DNA of 64,000 bases from Thermus islandicus DSM 21543 (GCF_000421625.1 NZ_ATXJ01000004.1:62001-126000), one strand, 5' to 3'; counted from the first letter of the stretch, positions 25,379-35,786 are shown. A program made the numbers and translations. Notes: generated by a model not told the origin, from the sequence alone.

Positions 25379-26216
25379 GCTCAAGGTGGTCCGGCCCCTG
25401 GACGGCCTCCTCTTCGGGGACTACCGGGGGGTTTTCTACGGGAAGAGCCTGGAGCTGGCCGAGGTCAGCCCCTACGCCCCCGGGGACGAGGCAGAGCGCA
25501 TAGACTGGCCCGCCACCGCCCGCACCGGGGAGCTCCACGTCCGTCGCTTCCGGGAGGAGAGGGAGCTCACCCTGTGGCTCCTCCTGGACGGGAGCCCTTC
25601 CATGCGCTTTGGCTCGCGAAGGCGGACCAAGTACGCCTTGGCCTCAGAGCTGGCCCTGGCCTTCGCCTACATCGCCTTAAGGCACGGGAACCGGGTAGGG
25701 GGGGTGGTCTCGGGGCGCCTCCTGCCCCCCAGGGGAGGGCGGCCCGTGGCCCTGGCCCTGGCTCGGGCGGCCCTCGAGGGGCTGCCGGACCCCACCCCTT
25801 TGGGGGAACGGCTGGACCTCCTCTCCCGCGTGGCCCGGCGGCGGAGCCTGGTCTTCGTCCTTTCGGATTTCCTGGATCCCTTTTACTCAGCCCTGGTCCG
25901 CCTCGCGGCCCGGCACGACGTGGTGGCGGTTCTGGTGGAGGACCCCTGGGAGCGGGCCCTGCCCGAAGCCGGCCTCCTGAGCTTCTTGGACCCGGAGACC
26001 GGAGGGCGGGTGGAGGTGAACACCCTGGACCCGAGGGTGCGGGAGGCCTACCGGGCCAGGGCGGAGGCCCTCCGGCAGGCCCGCTTCCGGGAGATCGGGA
26101 GGGCCGGGGCCGACCTCCTTCTGGCCTCCACGGAGATGGAACCGGTCCCCCTCCTCCTGGGCTTGGTGGAAAGGAGGCGGAGGTGGCCCTTCAAAGCCCG
26201 GAAGGTCTCCTCCTAG
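25344..26216 (+). CDS. DUF58 protein (vWA-like)
   Basis: A 290-residue soluble protein with the DUF58 core YAPGDEAERIDWPATARTGELHVRRF cut here to its key parts: PGDE, RIDW and the basic HVRRF (about 48-72). It continues into a vWA-like fold with LLDGSPSMRFG (about 80-90), where Asp-x-Ser-x-Ser matches a MIDAS motif. It always accompanies MoxR ATPases and is thought to be their partner; no biochemical role is settled. Confidence 0.9.
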   Translation: METPEALLRRLELKVVRPLDGLLFGDYRGVFYGKSLELAEVSPYAPGDEAERIDWPATARTGELHVRRFREERELTLWLLLDGSPSMRFGSRRRTKYALASELALAFAYIALRHGNRVGGVVSGRLLPPRGGRPVALALARAALEGLPDPTPLGERLDLLSRVARRRSLVFVLSDFLDPFYSALVRLAARHDVVAVLVEDPWERALPEAGLLSFLDPETGGRVEVNTLDPRVREAYRARAEALRQARFREIGRAGADLLLASTEMEPVPLLLGLVERRRRWPFKARKVSS

Positions 26217-27103
26217 GCCTCTTCCTCCTAGGCCTCGGCGGGGCCTTGGTCTGGCTCGCCGAGCGGGCGGGAAGGCGGCGCCTCCTCCGGGCCCTGGACC
26301 CCGCCTTCGCCCCCCGGCCCAGGCCCCTTCCCCTCCCCTACCTCCTGGCCCCCCTCCTCCTCCTTCTGGCGGCGGGAAGGCCGGAGGCCCCCCTGCCCTG
26401 GCGGGAGAACCTTACCCAAGTGGTCCTGGTGGTGGACACCAGCCACTCCATGGCCGCCGACGACGAGGCCCCGAGCCGCCTGGAGAGGGCCAAGGCTCTG
26501 GCCAAGGGTTTCCTCAGGGGCCTGGACCCCTCGGTGCGGGTAGGGCTCGTGAGCTTCGGACCCCAGGCGGTCCTGGTCCTCTCCCCCACCCGGGACCGCC
26601 ACGCCCTCCTCGAGGCCCTCCAGGGCCTCAAGCCCGGGGGCACCTCCCCCTTAGGCCCCGGCCTCCTCCAGGCGAAGCGCCTCCTGAGGCCCGAGGGCCC
26701 GGAGTGGGACCTTCCCCAGGAGAAACCCCCCGCCGCCGTCCTCCTCCTTTCCGACGGGGCCGCGAACGCCGGGCAAGACCCCCTGGAGGCGGCGGCGGAG
26801 CTCGGCCGGGCGGGGCTTCCCGTCTTCGTGCGCCCCCTGGGGGACCCTCGGGGCGCGGTGAGCCGGATCGGGGAGGGGCTCTACTTCGTGCCCGCCGATC
26901 CCTCCCGCCTCCTCCGCCTGGCCCAGGTCACGGGGGGCGCCGTCCTCCAGGAGGACTTCCGCCCCCTGTACCAGGCCCTTAAGCCCCGCTACGCGTGGCG
27001 GCAAAGCCCCAAAGACCTTTCTCAAAGCCTCGTGGTGGGGGGCTTCCTCCTCCTCGCCTTCGGGGCCTACCTCACCCTCGCCCGGGAAGGGAGGTGGCCG
27101 TGA
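26183..27103 (+). CDS. vWA-domain membrane protein (BatA/BatB-like), first paralogue
   Basis: A 306-residue protein with two N-terminal membrane helices (8-25, 51-64), a vWA domain with MIDAS DTSHS (85-89), and a C-terminal membrane helix. I chose GTG 26183 because AAGGAGG lies 5 nt upstream inside the DUF58 gene, and because the resulting N-terminus (VALQSPEGLLLG) matches that of the next paralogue (VSLQAPEALSLL). Its stop overlaps the next start (GTGA). Confidence 0.85.
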   Translation: MALQSPEGLLLGLFLLGLGGALVWLAERAGRRRLLRALDPAFAPRPRPLPLPYLLAPLLLLLAAGRPEAPLPWRENLTQVVLVVDTSHSMAADDEAPSRLERAKALAKGFLRGLDPSVRVGLVSFGPQAVLVLSPTRDRHALLEALQGLKPGGTSPLGPGLLQAKRLLRPEGPEWDLPQEKPPAAVLLLSDGAANAGQDPLEAAAELGRAGLPVFVRPLGDPRGAVSRIGEGLYFVPADPSRLLRLAQVTGGAVLQEDFRPLYQALKPRYAWRQSPKDLSQSLVVGGFLLLAFGAYLTLAREGRWP

Positions 27104-28032
27104 GCCTGCAAGCCCCCGAGGCCTTGAGCCTGCTCCTCCTCCTTGGCCTCCTCCTCCTCGGCCTCTACCGGAGAAGTCCCCGGGCCGTCCTCCCGCACCC
27201 CCTTCTGCCCCTCCTCCGGGAGGCGGCCCGGGAGGCCAAGGGGCCCCTGCCCTGGCTCCCCCCGGCCCTCTTCGCCCTCGGCCTCCTCCTCCTGGCCCTG
27301 GCCGCCACAAAGCCCCTCCTCCTCCTCCCGGGCCGGGTCAGCGAGAACGCGGTCATCCTGGCGGTGGACGTGAGCCGGAGCATGATGGCCACCGACCTCA
27401 AGCCCAACCGCCTCGAGGCCGCCAAGGGGGCCGCCCGCGCCTTCCTGCGAGCGGCCCCGAGGGAACTTCGGGTGGGCCTGGTGGCCTTCAGCGGCTTCGC
27501 CCAGACCGTCCACCCCCCCACCACCGACCGCAGGCGCCTCTTGGAGAGCCTGGAAAGCCTGGAGTTCGGCCGCTCCACCGCCATTGGGGAAGGGATCCTG
27601 GAGGCCCTGAGGAACCTCCGGGAGGCCGGGGGCAAGGGGGAGGTCCTCCTCCTCACCGACGGCCGCAACCGCACCGGGATAGACCCCCTCGAGGCCGCGG
27701 GGGAGGCCCAGAGGATGGGGGTTCGGGTCCACACCGTGGGGGTAGGGGTCCCGGGCTGGACCCCGGGGCCCGAAGACCCCGCCCTGGGCTTCGGCCCCTT
27801 CCCTGGGGCCTACGAGGTGGACGAGGAGCTGCTCTGGGCCATCGCCGAGCTCACGGGAGGGAAGCGGTTTCTGGTGCGCTCCGAGGAGGAGCTCGCCCGC
27901 GTCTACTTGGACCTGGCCAAGGAGGTGCGCCTGGAGGTCCGCCCCCAGGAGGCCACGGGGCTCCTGGGGACCTTGGGCGGCGCTTTGGCCCTTCTGGGGG
28001 TCGCCCTGAGGCGCTACCTTAGTCCCCTTTAA
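27100..28032 (+). CDS. vWA-domain membrane protein (BatA/BatB-like), second paralogue
   Basis: A 310-residue paralogue of the upstream protein with the same layout: membrane helices at 8-22 and 54-70, MIDAS DVSRS at 90-94, and a C-terminal helix. The two copies differ enough to be specialised; they may form a hetero-complex, as BatA and BatB are thought to. Last gene of the MoxR operon. A short palindrome (28033-28046) follows the stop. Confidence 0.88.
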   Translation: MSLQAPEALSLLLLLGLLLLGLYRRSPRAVLPHPLLPLLREAAREAKGPLPWLPPALFALGLLLLALAATKPLLLLPGRVSENAVILAVDVSRSMMATDLKPNRLEAAKGAARAFLRAAPRELRVGLVAFSGFAQTVHPPTTDRRRLLESLESLEFGRSTAIGEGILEALRNLREAGGKGEVLLLTDGRNRTGIDPLEAAGEAQRMGVRVHTVGVGVPGWTPGPEDPALGFGPFPGAYEVDEELLWAIAELTGGKRFLVRSEEELARVYLDLAKEVRLEVRPQEATGLLGTLGGALALLGVALRRYLSPL

Positions 28033-28048
28033 GCCCCGGCCGGGGCCC

Positions 28049-28294
28049 CTAGGAGCCCCCGAAGGGGTTGGGCACGGGCTCCACCGGGAAGAGCTCCCGG
28101 GGCTCCCCACCGGGCACAGGAAGCAGGCGGAAAAACTGGCCGTCCCGGAAGAGGTAGACCTGGGGCTCACAGGCCCCCTCCCCCGGTGGGGGAAGCTGGA
28201 CGGGACTGCCGCCCGGCCCTGGCCCCCGCGCCATCCAGGCGGCTCCCGCCCCCAAAAGCCCTCCCAGGGCAAGGCCCAGAAGGAAGGACCGCAT
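28049..28294 (-). CDS. small single-pass or exported protein, unknown function
   Basis: An 81-residue protein with a glycine-rich N-terminal hydrophobic segment (MRSFLLGLALGGLLGAGAAW) and a soluble, Pro-rich tail with one cysteine (GACEPQVYLF). AAGGTGG stands 4 nt before the ATG. I do not recognise a family. The tail's alternating strands suggest a small folded domain rather than a random tail. Confidence 0.55.
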   Translation of the reverse strand: MRSFLLGLALGGLLGAGAAWMARGPGPGGSPVQLPPPGEGACEPQVYLFRDGQFFRLLPVPGGEPRELFPVEPVPNPFGGS

Positions 28295-28396
28295 GCACCC
28301 ACCTTAACCCCGCCCTGCCGGGAGGGAAAAGGGCGCCGGACACCCTTTGTCCCCCAGGCCACCTTCCTCGGGCGGGCCTTCCCCTAGGCTGGCCCC

Positions 28397-28882
28397 ATGC
28401 GCGCCACGGCCTTCCTCCTCTGCCTGGGCTTCCTCCGGGCCGCCGCCCTCTCCCCCGGGGACAAGGCCCCCCTCCTCGAGGCCCAGGACAGCTACGGCCG
28501 CCCCGTGGACCTAAGGGGAAGCTACGTGGTCCTCTGGTTCTACCCCAAGGCCAAAAGCCCCGGGTGCACCGCCCAGGCCAAGCGGTATTCGGAGCTTTAC
28601 CCCGAGTTCCAGAGGCTCGGGGCCAGGGTCTACGGGGTGAGCCACGACCCCGCCGCCGAACAGTGCGACTTCGTGGAGAAGCTTTCCCTAAGGGGCAGCA
28701 TGATCCCCGACCCCGACGGGCGCCTTGCCCGGGCCTACGGGGTGCCGAGCCTCTTCGGCTTCTACCGCCGGGACACCGTCCTCCTCAACCCCGAAGGGCG
28801 GGTGGAGCGGATCTGGCGGAACGTGAACCCCTTCAAGGACGCGGACACCGTGCTGGCCTACCTTAAGGAAAGGAACCGCTAA
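28397..28882 (+). CDS. exported peroxiredoxin (AhpC/TSA, PrxQ-like)
   Basis: A 161-residue thiol peroxidase with an N-terminal signal-like segment (residues 1-18), so it probably works outside the cytoplasm. The peroxidatic Cys57 sits in SPGCTAQAK. PrxQ/Bcp enzymes usually have the resolving cysteine five residues later; here the only other candidate is Cys90 (AAEQCDF), so it may be an atypical 2-Cys or a 1-Cys type. TAGGCT at 28385-28390, 6 nt before the ATG, indicates a leaderless start. A second, cytoplasmic Bcp is at 36470-36934. Confidence 0.88.
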   Translation: MRATAFLLCLGFLRAAALSPGDKAPLLEAQDSYGRPVDLRGSYVVLWFYPKAKSPGCTAQAKRYSELYPEFQRLGARVYGVSHDPAAEQCDFVEKLSLRGSMIPDPDGRLARAYGVPSLFGFYRRDTVLLNPEGRVERIWRNVNPFKDADTVLAYLKERNR

Positions 28883-28918
28883 AGCCGCTTCTCACGGAGG
28901 GGGCTTAAGATATAGGGC

Positions 28919-29773
28919 GTGTACGCCACCCGCGAGGCCCTAAGGCAGATCCTCCGCCACCCCACCGCCAGCCTCGCCACCTTCTTTACCGCCTTGGTCT
29001 CCTTCTCCCTCCTTTACTTCCTGGGCCTTCTCCTGTGGAATCTGGAAAAGGTGGTCCAAAGCCTAGAAAGGGAGCTGGAGGTGGCCGCCTTCCTCCAAAA
29101 GGGGGCCAACGTGGAGGCCCTCCTCACGGAGATCCAGGCCTGGCCCGAGGTGAGGGAGGTACGCCTCCAGACCAAGGAGGAGGCCCTGGCCCAGCTGGTC
29201 CTGGACTACCCCTACCTGGCCGAGGCCAAGGACCTGGTGGAAAACCCCCTCCCCGACACCCTGCGCCTCCGCCTCGAGGCCCCGGGGGCCGTGCGCGCCG
29301 TGGCGGAGCGCCTGAAGCGCCTTCCCGGCGTGGAGGGGGTGGAGTACGGGGGCGAGCTCACGGAGCGACTGGTGCAGGTGCTCTCGGGCAGCCGGCTGGC
29401 CATGGTCCTCCTGGTGGGCCTCCTCCTGCTCAACACCTTCTTCAGCGTCATGGGCTCCATCCGCCTTTCCGTGGAAAGCCGCAAGGAGGCCCTCTCCATC
29501 ATGCTCCTGGTGGGGGCCACGCGGCGCTTCATCCAGGCCCCCTTTGTGCTGGAAGGCACCCTCCTCACCCTTAGCGCCGGCCTCCTGGCGGTGCTTGCGG
29601 GAGGGGGGCTGTACCTGGCCCTGAGCCAGGCCCTTCAGGCCCTCCTCCCCTTCCTGCCCGTGCTGGGCCCTAGGGACCTGCTCCAGACCGGACTCCTGGT
29701 CCTGTGGCTCGCCGTCCTGCTCGGGGCGAGCGGGGCCTACCTGGCCAGCCGGGCCTACCTCAAGGAGGGTTAG
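28919..29773 (+). CDS. ftsX: cell division ABC-type membrane protein FtsX
   Basis: A 284-residue protein with four membrane helices: one at 18-40, a large extracytoplasmic loop (about 45-155), then three at the C-terminus. The order and the loop are typical of FtsX, which with the ATPase FtsE activates peptidoglycan hydrolases at the septum. The start is GTG 28919, just downstream of AT-rich TAAGATATAG. ftsE is not next to it but 2.6 kb away on the opposite strand (31662-32390); the EnvC-like gene starts 1 nt after the ftsX stop. Confidence 0.92.
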   Translation: MYATREALRQILRHPTASLATFFTALVSFSLLYFLGLLLWNLEKVVQSLERELEVAAFLQKGANVEALLTEIQAWPEVREVRLQTKEEALAQLVLDYPYLAEAKDLVENPLPDTLRLRLEAPGAVRAVAERLKRLPGVEGVEYGGELTERLVQVLSGSRLAMVLLVGLLLLNTFFSVMGSIRLSVESRKEALSIMLLVGATRRFIQAPFVLEGTLLTLSAGLLAVLAGGGLYLALSQALQALLPFLPVLGPRDLLQTGLLVLWLAVLLGASGAYLASRAYLKEG

Positions 29774-29774
29774 G

Positions 29775-31007
29775 GTGCGGTTCTGGATCGGGCTCTGGGT
29801 GCTCCTCTCCCTCCTGGCCCTGGGCCAGGACCTGGCCACCCAGGAAAGGCGGGTGCGAAGCCTGGAAGCGGAGGCGGCCCGGGCCCAGAGGCTGGAGCGG
29901 GAGGCCCAGGCCCGCATCCAGAGGCTGAACCAGGAACTCTCCCGCCTTTCCCAGAGGGTGCGGAACCTCCTTGGGGAAAAGGCCCGCCTCGAGGGGGAGA
30001 TCGCCCGCTTGGAAGGGGAGCGGGCCGCCCTGCGCCAGGAGATCGCTCGGCTGAGAAGGGCCGTCCAGGAGACGGAGGCCCGCATCGCCGAGCTGGAGCG
30101 GGATCTGGCCGCCCTCAAGGAGCGCCTCCAGGCCCTCATGCAAAGCCTCCATCGCGAGCGGGCCGGGCGCTACCTTCCCCTTCTTCGCGCCCAGTCCTTC
30201 GCCGACCTGGCGGTCCGGGCGCGCTGGGTGGGGTATATCTCCCGGCAGGACGCCGAGCTGGTGCGCCGCTTCCAGGCCACCCTGAAGGCCCTGAACGAGG
30301 AGCGGGAGCGCCTGCGCCTCCTCCTCGCCGACCTTTCGGAAAAGGAAAAGGCCTTGGCGGCCACCCAGGCCAGGCTGGAGGAGGAGCGGAGGTACCTCCT
30401 CTCCACCCTGGACGCCCTAAGGCGGGAGGCGGAGGGCAAGAAGGCCCTCTTGCGGGACGCCCTTTCCGAGCGCGAGCGCCTGCAACGCGCCCTGTCCCAG
30501 ATCCAGGCCCGGGTGCTCTCCGAAAGGCGGAGGCTTTTGGAGCTCCAAAGGCAAGAGGAGGAAAGGCGGCGCCGGGAGGCGGCCCAGAGACCCCCCCCTC
30601 AGGTGGTGGTGCCTCCTCCGCCGCTTCCGGCCACCGTGGGCCGCCTGGCCTTTCCCGTGCCCGGGGGAAGGGTGCTGGTGCCCTATGGCCAGGAGGGACC
30701 CTTCCAGGTGATCCAGGGACCCGCCCCGGGAAGCCCCGTGCAGGCGGCGGCGGAGGGGTACGTGGCGGGCATCCTCTACCTGCCCAACCTGGGCTACACC
30801 GTGATGGTGGTCCACACGGAAACCCTTTCCACCGTCTACACCAACCTGCAGGAGCCCCTCGTGGCCGAGGGGCAGCGGGTGAGCCGGGGCCAGCTTTTGG
30901 GCTACACGGGGGGCGGCCTTCTCATCCGCCCCGAGGAGTTGGAGTTCCGCGTGGCCGTGCGGGTGGGCGAGGAAACCCGCTTCGTGGACCCCTCGGCCTA
31001 CTACTAA
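29775..31007 (+). CDS. EnvC-like coiled-coil protein with degenerate LytM domain
   Basis: A 410-residue exported protein: signal peptide (1-18), a long antiparallel coiled coil (20-270), a Pro-rich linker (QRPPPQVVVPPPP) and a LytM/M23 fold (290-410). The zinc ligands of active M23 peptidases are missing: where HxxxD is expected the sequence reads VIQGPAPG, and the LHFE motif is replaced by LEFRV. This is the EnvC pattern, an FtsEX-bound activator of amidases rather than a hydrolase itself. The start is GTG 29775, directly behind ftsX. Confidence 0.87.
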   Translation: MRFWIGLWVLLSLLALGQDLATQERRVRSLEAEAARAQRLEREAQARIQRLNQELSRLSQRVRNLLGEKARLEGEIARLEGERAALRQEIARLRRAVQETEARIAELERDLAALKERLQALMQSLHRERAGRYLPLLRAQSFADLAVRARWVGYISRQDAELVRRFQATLKALNEERERLRLLLADLSEKEKALAATQARLEEERRYLLSTLDALRREAEGKKALLRDALSERERLQRALSQIQARVLSERRRLLELQRQEEERRRREAAQRPPPQVVVPPPPLPATVGRLAFPVPGGRVLVPYGQEGPFQVIQGPAPGSPVQAAAEGYVAGILYLPNLGYTVMVVHTETLSTVYTNLQEPLVAEGQRVSRGQLLGYTGGGLLIRPEELEFRVAVRVGEETRFVDPSAYY

Positions 31008-31010
31008 ATG

Positions 31011-31100
31011 CCCCGCTCTGGCTTTCGCCCGAGCGGGGGCCCCAGAAAGCTTCCCCGCAACCCTACCCTGGGCATTCCCTGTTGCGGAACCAAGGTGCGG
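31011..31100. repeat. convergent-gene intergenic repeat (copy B)
   Basis: Hairpin ccccgctc / gagcgggg (31011-31038, 12-nt loop), then agaaagcttccccgc (31044-31058), then a block around ttgcggaacc (31069-31100) that is about 78% identical over 32 nt to the end of copy A. It lies between the EnvC-like gene and hpf. Confidence 0.65.
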
Positions 31101-31104
31101 GCGC

Positions 31105-31665
31105 CTAGGCGGGCTCTATGAGCCCGTAGTTCCCGTCCTTGCGGCGGTAAAGCACGTTGATCTCGTCGGTCTTGGCGTTCCTGAAGACGAAGAAGTCGTG
31201 GCCCAGGGCCTCCATCTGGAAGGCGGCCTCCTCCGGGTCCATGGGCTTCATCTCAAAGCGCTTGACCCGGACGATCCTCGGGCCTTCCTCCTCCTCGGGC
31301 TTGCGCAGGGCCTCCATATCCCGCACCTCGGGGGGCGGGGGGCCCTGGTAGGAGTGGCGCTTGCCCACAAAGCGGCGCTCCTTGTAGCGCTTGAGCTGGG
31401 TCTCCAGGCGGTCCACCATGCGGTCAATGGCGGCGTAGAGGTCCTGGTCCTCCTCCTCCACCCTCAGAAGCCCCCCGGGGAGGTCCACCTGCACCTCGGC
31501 CTTGGCCTTTTTCTCCACATGGGGGCTACCCGCCAAGGAGAGGACCACCTTGGCCATGAGCTCGCCGTCCTGGTAACGGTCCAGGCGGGCGAGCTTGCGC
31601 TCCACGTACTCCCGGATGGCGTCGGTGATCTCCAGGTTGCGGCCGATGAGCTTGTAGAGGTTCAT
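31105..31665 (-). CDS. hpf: ribosome hibernation promoting factor, long form
   Basis: A 186-residue protein with an N-terminal RaiA/YfiA domain (1-105) that binds the 30S decoding site and a C-terminal dimerisation domain (about 130-186; FEMKPMDPEEAAFQMEALGH) that joins two ribosomes into 100S dimers. The ATG overlaps the ftsE stop (ATGA), so hibernation factor and division ATPase are on one transcript. GGAGGGAAC precedes the start. Confidence 0.93.
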   Translation of the reverse strand: MNLYKLIGRNLEITDAIREYVERKLARLDRYQDGELMAKVVLSLAGSPHVEKKAKAEVQVDLPGGLLRVEEEDQDLYAAIDRMVDRLETQLKRYKERRFVGKRHSYQGPPPPEVRDMEALRKPEEEEGPRIVRVKRFEMKPMDPEEAAFQMEALGHDFFVFRNAKTDEINVLYRRKDGNYGLIEPA

Positions 31666-32390
31666 GTTCCCTCCCTTCCGCCCCGGTCAGGGCCTTCCCT
31701 TGCCCTTATGCTACCACCCTCCCCGAAGGCTTCGTCCCGCACCACCTGGCCCGCCTTCAGGACCACGACCCGGGAGGGGTAGGCCTCGAGGAGCTCCCGG
31801 CTGTGGGTGGCCACCACCACCGTGGCCCCCCGCCGGTGGGCGGCCTTGAGGATCTCCAAGACCTGGAGGGCGTTCTCCGAGTCCAGGTTGCCCGTGGGCT
31901 CGTCGGCGAGGATCACCGGGGGGTCCAGGAGGAAGGCCCGGGCCAGGGCCACCCGCTGGGCCTCCCCCACGGAGAGCTCCTCGGGAAAGGCCCGCTTCTT
32001 GTGGAAAAGCCCCACCCGGCGAAGGGCCAAGGCGATGCGCTCGGGCCACTCCCTGGCGGGCACCCCCTGCACCCTGAGGACAAAGGCCAGGTTCTCCTCC
32101 ACGGTCAGGTCGGAGAGGAGGCGGTGGTCCTGGAAGACCATGCCGATGCGGCGGCGGTGAAGGGCGATCCCGTCCCCCCTCAAGGCCTTCAGGTTCTGCC
32201 CCGCGAAGTACACCGCCCCATGGGTGGGGGTAAGCCTCCGGAGGATGAGGGAGAGGAGGGTGGACTTCCCAGCCCCCGAGTGCCCCACCACGTAGACGAA
32301 CTCCCCCTTCTTCACCTCCAGGCTCACGTTGTAAAGGGCTTTGGTCCGGGTCCTGGGGTACTCTAGGCTCACCCGGTGGAAGGCGATCAT
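31662..32390 (-). CDS. ftsE: cell division ATP-binding protein FtsE
   Basis: A 242-residue ABC ATPase. Walker A GHSGAGKST is at 36-44, the Q-loop MVFQDHRLL near 90, the signature LSVGEAQRVALARA near 140, and Walker B VILADEPTGNLD near 160, the typical FtsE pattern. The C-terminus has a charged extension after residue 225. I chose ATG 32390 because TATAGT (32397-32402) lies 6 nt upstream. Its partner ftsX is on the other strand, 28919-29773. Confidence 0.9.
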   Translation of the reverse strand: MIAFHRVSLEYPRTRTKALYNVSLEVKKGEFVYVVGHSGAGKSTLLSLILRRLTPTHGAVYFAGQNLKALRGDGIALHRRRIGMVFQDHRLLSDLTVEENLAFVLRVQGVPAREWPERIALALRRVGLFHKKRAFPEELSVGEAQRVALARAFLLDPPVILADEPTGNLDSENALQVLEILKAAHRRGATVVVATHSRELLEAYPSRVVVLKAGQVVRDEAFGEGGSIRAREGPDRGGREGT

Positions 32391-32396
32391 GCCCCC

Positions 32397-32439
32397 ACTA
32401 TAAAGCGGCCACGGTTTTCTCACGGAAAAGCGCTATAGT
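32397..32439. promoter_or_regulatory. divergent -10 boxes of ftsE and ctpA
   Basis: TATAGT occurs on the minus strand (32397-32402, ftsE) and on the plus strand (32434-32439, ctpA), with identical sequence and only 31 bp between. No good -35 is visible for either. The symmetric arrangement suggests that RNA polymerase binding to one side may limit the other. Confidence 0.6.
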
Positions 32440-32459
32440 AAAGCTCAGTGAGGGAGAAG

Positions 32460-33779
32460 ATGAAACGACGCGCTTGGCTCATCGCGGGGTTAGGGCTCTT
32501 GGCCGCCTTGGTGTACGCCCAGCTCCCCCGCCCTCAGGCCGAGACCCTTCTGCAAAACCCCAACGGTCAGGCCCTCCTGGAGGTCTACCAGAGGATCCAG
32601 CAGGACTACCTGGAGCCCCTGCCCAAGGAGAGGCTGAACGCCCTCCTAGAGGGGGCCATCGGGGGCATGGTGGCCGCCTTGAAGGACCCCTTCACCAGCT
32701 ACTCCCCGCCCCAGCGGGCAAGCCTTCGGCAGGAGGACCTTAGGGGCGAGTTCTTTGGCATCGGGGCTACCCTCACCCCCAGCAACCCCGACGGCACCGG
32801 GGCCAAGGTGGAGGGGGTGATCAAGGGGCTGCCGGCCCAAAGGGCGGGGATCCGCGCCGGGGACGTGATCCTCGAGGTGGACGGAGAGGACGTGACCAAG
32901 CTTCCCCTCCAGGAGGTGGTGGCCCGGATCCGGGGCCGGGAGGGGACCAAGGTCACCCTCAAGATCCAGCGGGAAGGGGTGCCCGCGCCCCTGGTCTTTG
33001 AGCTCGTACGGGAAAAGGTGGAGATCCTCTCCGTCTCCACGGGGAGGATCGGGGACGTGGGCTACGTGGCCCTGGAAACCTTCGCCAACTTCAAGGTGGA
33101 GGACCAGCTCAAGCGGGCCATTGAGGGCCTGAAGGCCCAGGGCATCAAGAAGCTCATCTTTGACCTAAGGGACAACGGGGGCGGCCTCCTGGACCAGGGG
33201 TGCGCGGTGGCGAGCGCCTTCCTCAGGGAAGGGCCCATCGTCTACACCCGCACCAAGAACCTCACCCGGGTCTGGTGCGAGGCCTCCGGAAGACCCCTCT
33301 GGGAGGGGCCCATGGTGGTCCTGGTCAACGGGAACACGGCCTCGGCGAGCGAGATCGTGGCGGGGGCCCTTCAGGACTACGGCCGGGCCAAGGTCATCGG
33401 GGAGAAGACCTTCGGCAAGGGCGTGGGCCAGACCCCCTACACCCTGGCCAACGGGGGCGAGCTCACCCTGGTGACCTTTGAGTGGCTCACGCCCAAGAAG
33501 CGGGCCATCAACAAGGAGGGTCTGAAGCCCGACATTGAGGTCAAGGACACCCGCTTCCCCACCCCCTTCTCCTTCCAAGGAGCGGGGGCTCCGCCCGGAG
33601 CCGAGGTGACGGTGACCCTGAACGGGAAGACCGTGAAGGTCAAGGCGGACGCCGAGGGCAAGTTCACCTACGCCGAGCCCCAGCGGCAAAGGCCCCTCCC
33701 TGAGGAGCGGGGCCAGGCCGTGCTGGATCCAGGGAACGACGCCATTCTCAAGCGGGCCCTGGAGGAGCTGAACCGTTAG
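32460..33779 (+). CDS. ctpA: C-terminal processing peptidase (S41)
   Basis: An exported serine protease of 439 residues. A signal/anchor segment (5-20) is followed by a PDZ domain (about 95-165) and the S41 catalytic domain. Ser295 (NGNTASASE) and Lys320 (EKTFGKG) are 25 residues apart, as in CtpB and Prc. DLRDNGGGLLDQ is the characteristic fold motif. C-terminal 70 residues are a polar extension. CtpA proteases commonly sit next to ftsEX-envC, as here. The start could be ATG 32460 (AGGGAG upstream) or GTG 32448. Confidence 0.92.
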   Translation: MKRRAWLIAGLGLLAALVYAQLPRPQAETLLQNPNGQALLEVYQRIQQDYLEPLPKERLNALLEGAIGGMVAALKDPFTSYSPPQRASLRQEDLRGEFFGIGATLTPSNPDGTGAKVEGVIKGLPAQRAGIRAGDVILEVDGEDVTKLPLQEVVARIRGREGTKVTLKIQREGVPAPLVFELVREKVEILSVSTGRIGDVGYVALETFANFKVEDQLKRAIEGLKAQGIKKLIFDLRDNGGGLLDQGCAVASAFLREGPIVYTRTKNLTRVWCEASGRPLWEGPMVVLVNGNTASASEIVAGALQDYGRAKVIGEKTFGKGVGQTPYTLANGGELTLVTFEWLTPKKRAINKEGLKPDIEVKDTRFPTPFSFQGAGAPPGAEVTVTLNGKTVKVKADAEGKFTYAEPQRQRPLPEERGQAVLDPGNDAILKRALEELNR

Positions 33780-33814
33780 ACTACCCGGGGCTCATGCCCT
33801 TGGCTTTTGCTTCA

Positions 33815-33833
33815 GGGCCCCCATGGGGTGGTG
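33815..33833. repeat. convergent-gene repeat, partial (copy E)
   Basis: gggcccccatggggtggtg, between the 3' ends of ctpA and metG. It matches the inner part of copy C (42773-42790) apart from one inserted base. Confidence 0.45.
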
Positions 33834-35784
<1,951 letters not shown>

Positions 35785-35786
35785 CC

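Noticed and set aside
28033-28046. Palindrome gccccggccggggc between convergent genes as a strong terminator
   Set aside because: The stem is only 5 bp with a 4-nt loop and no T-run follows on either strand; it may be incidental.
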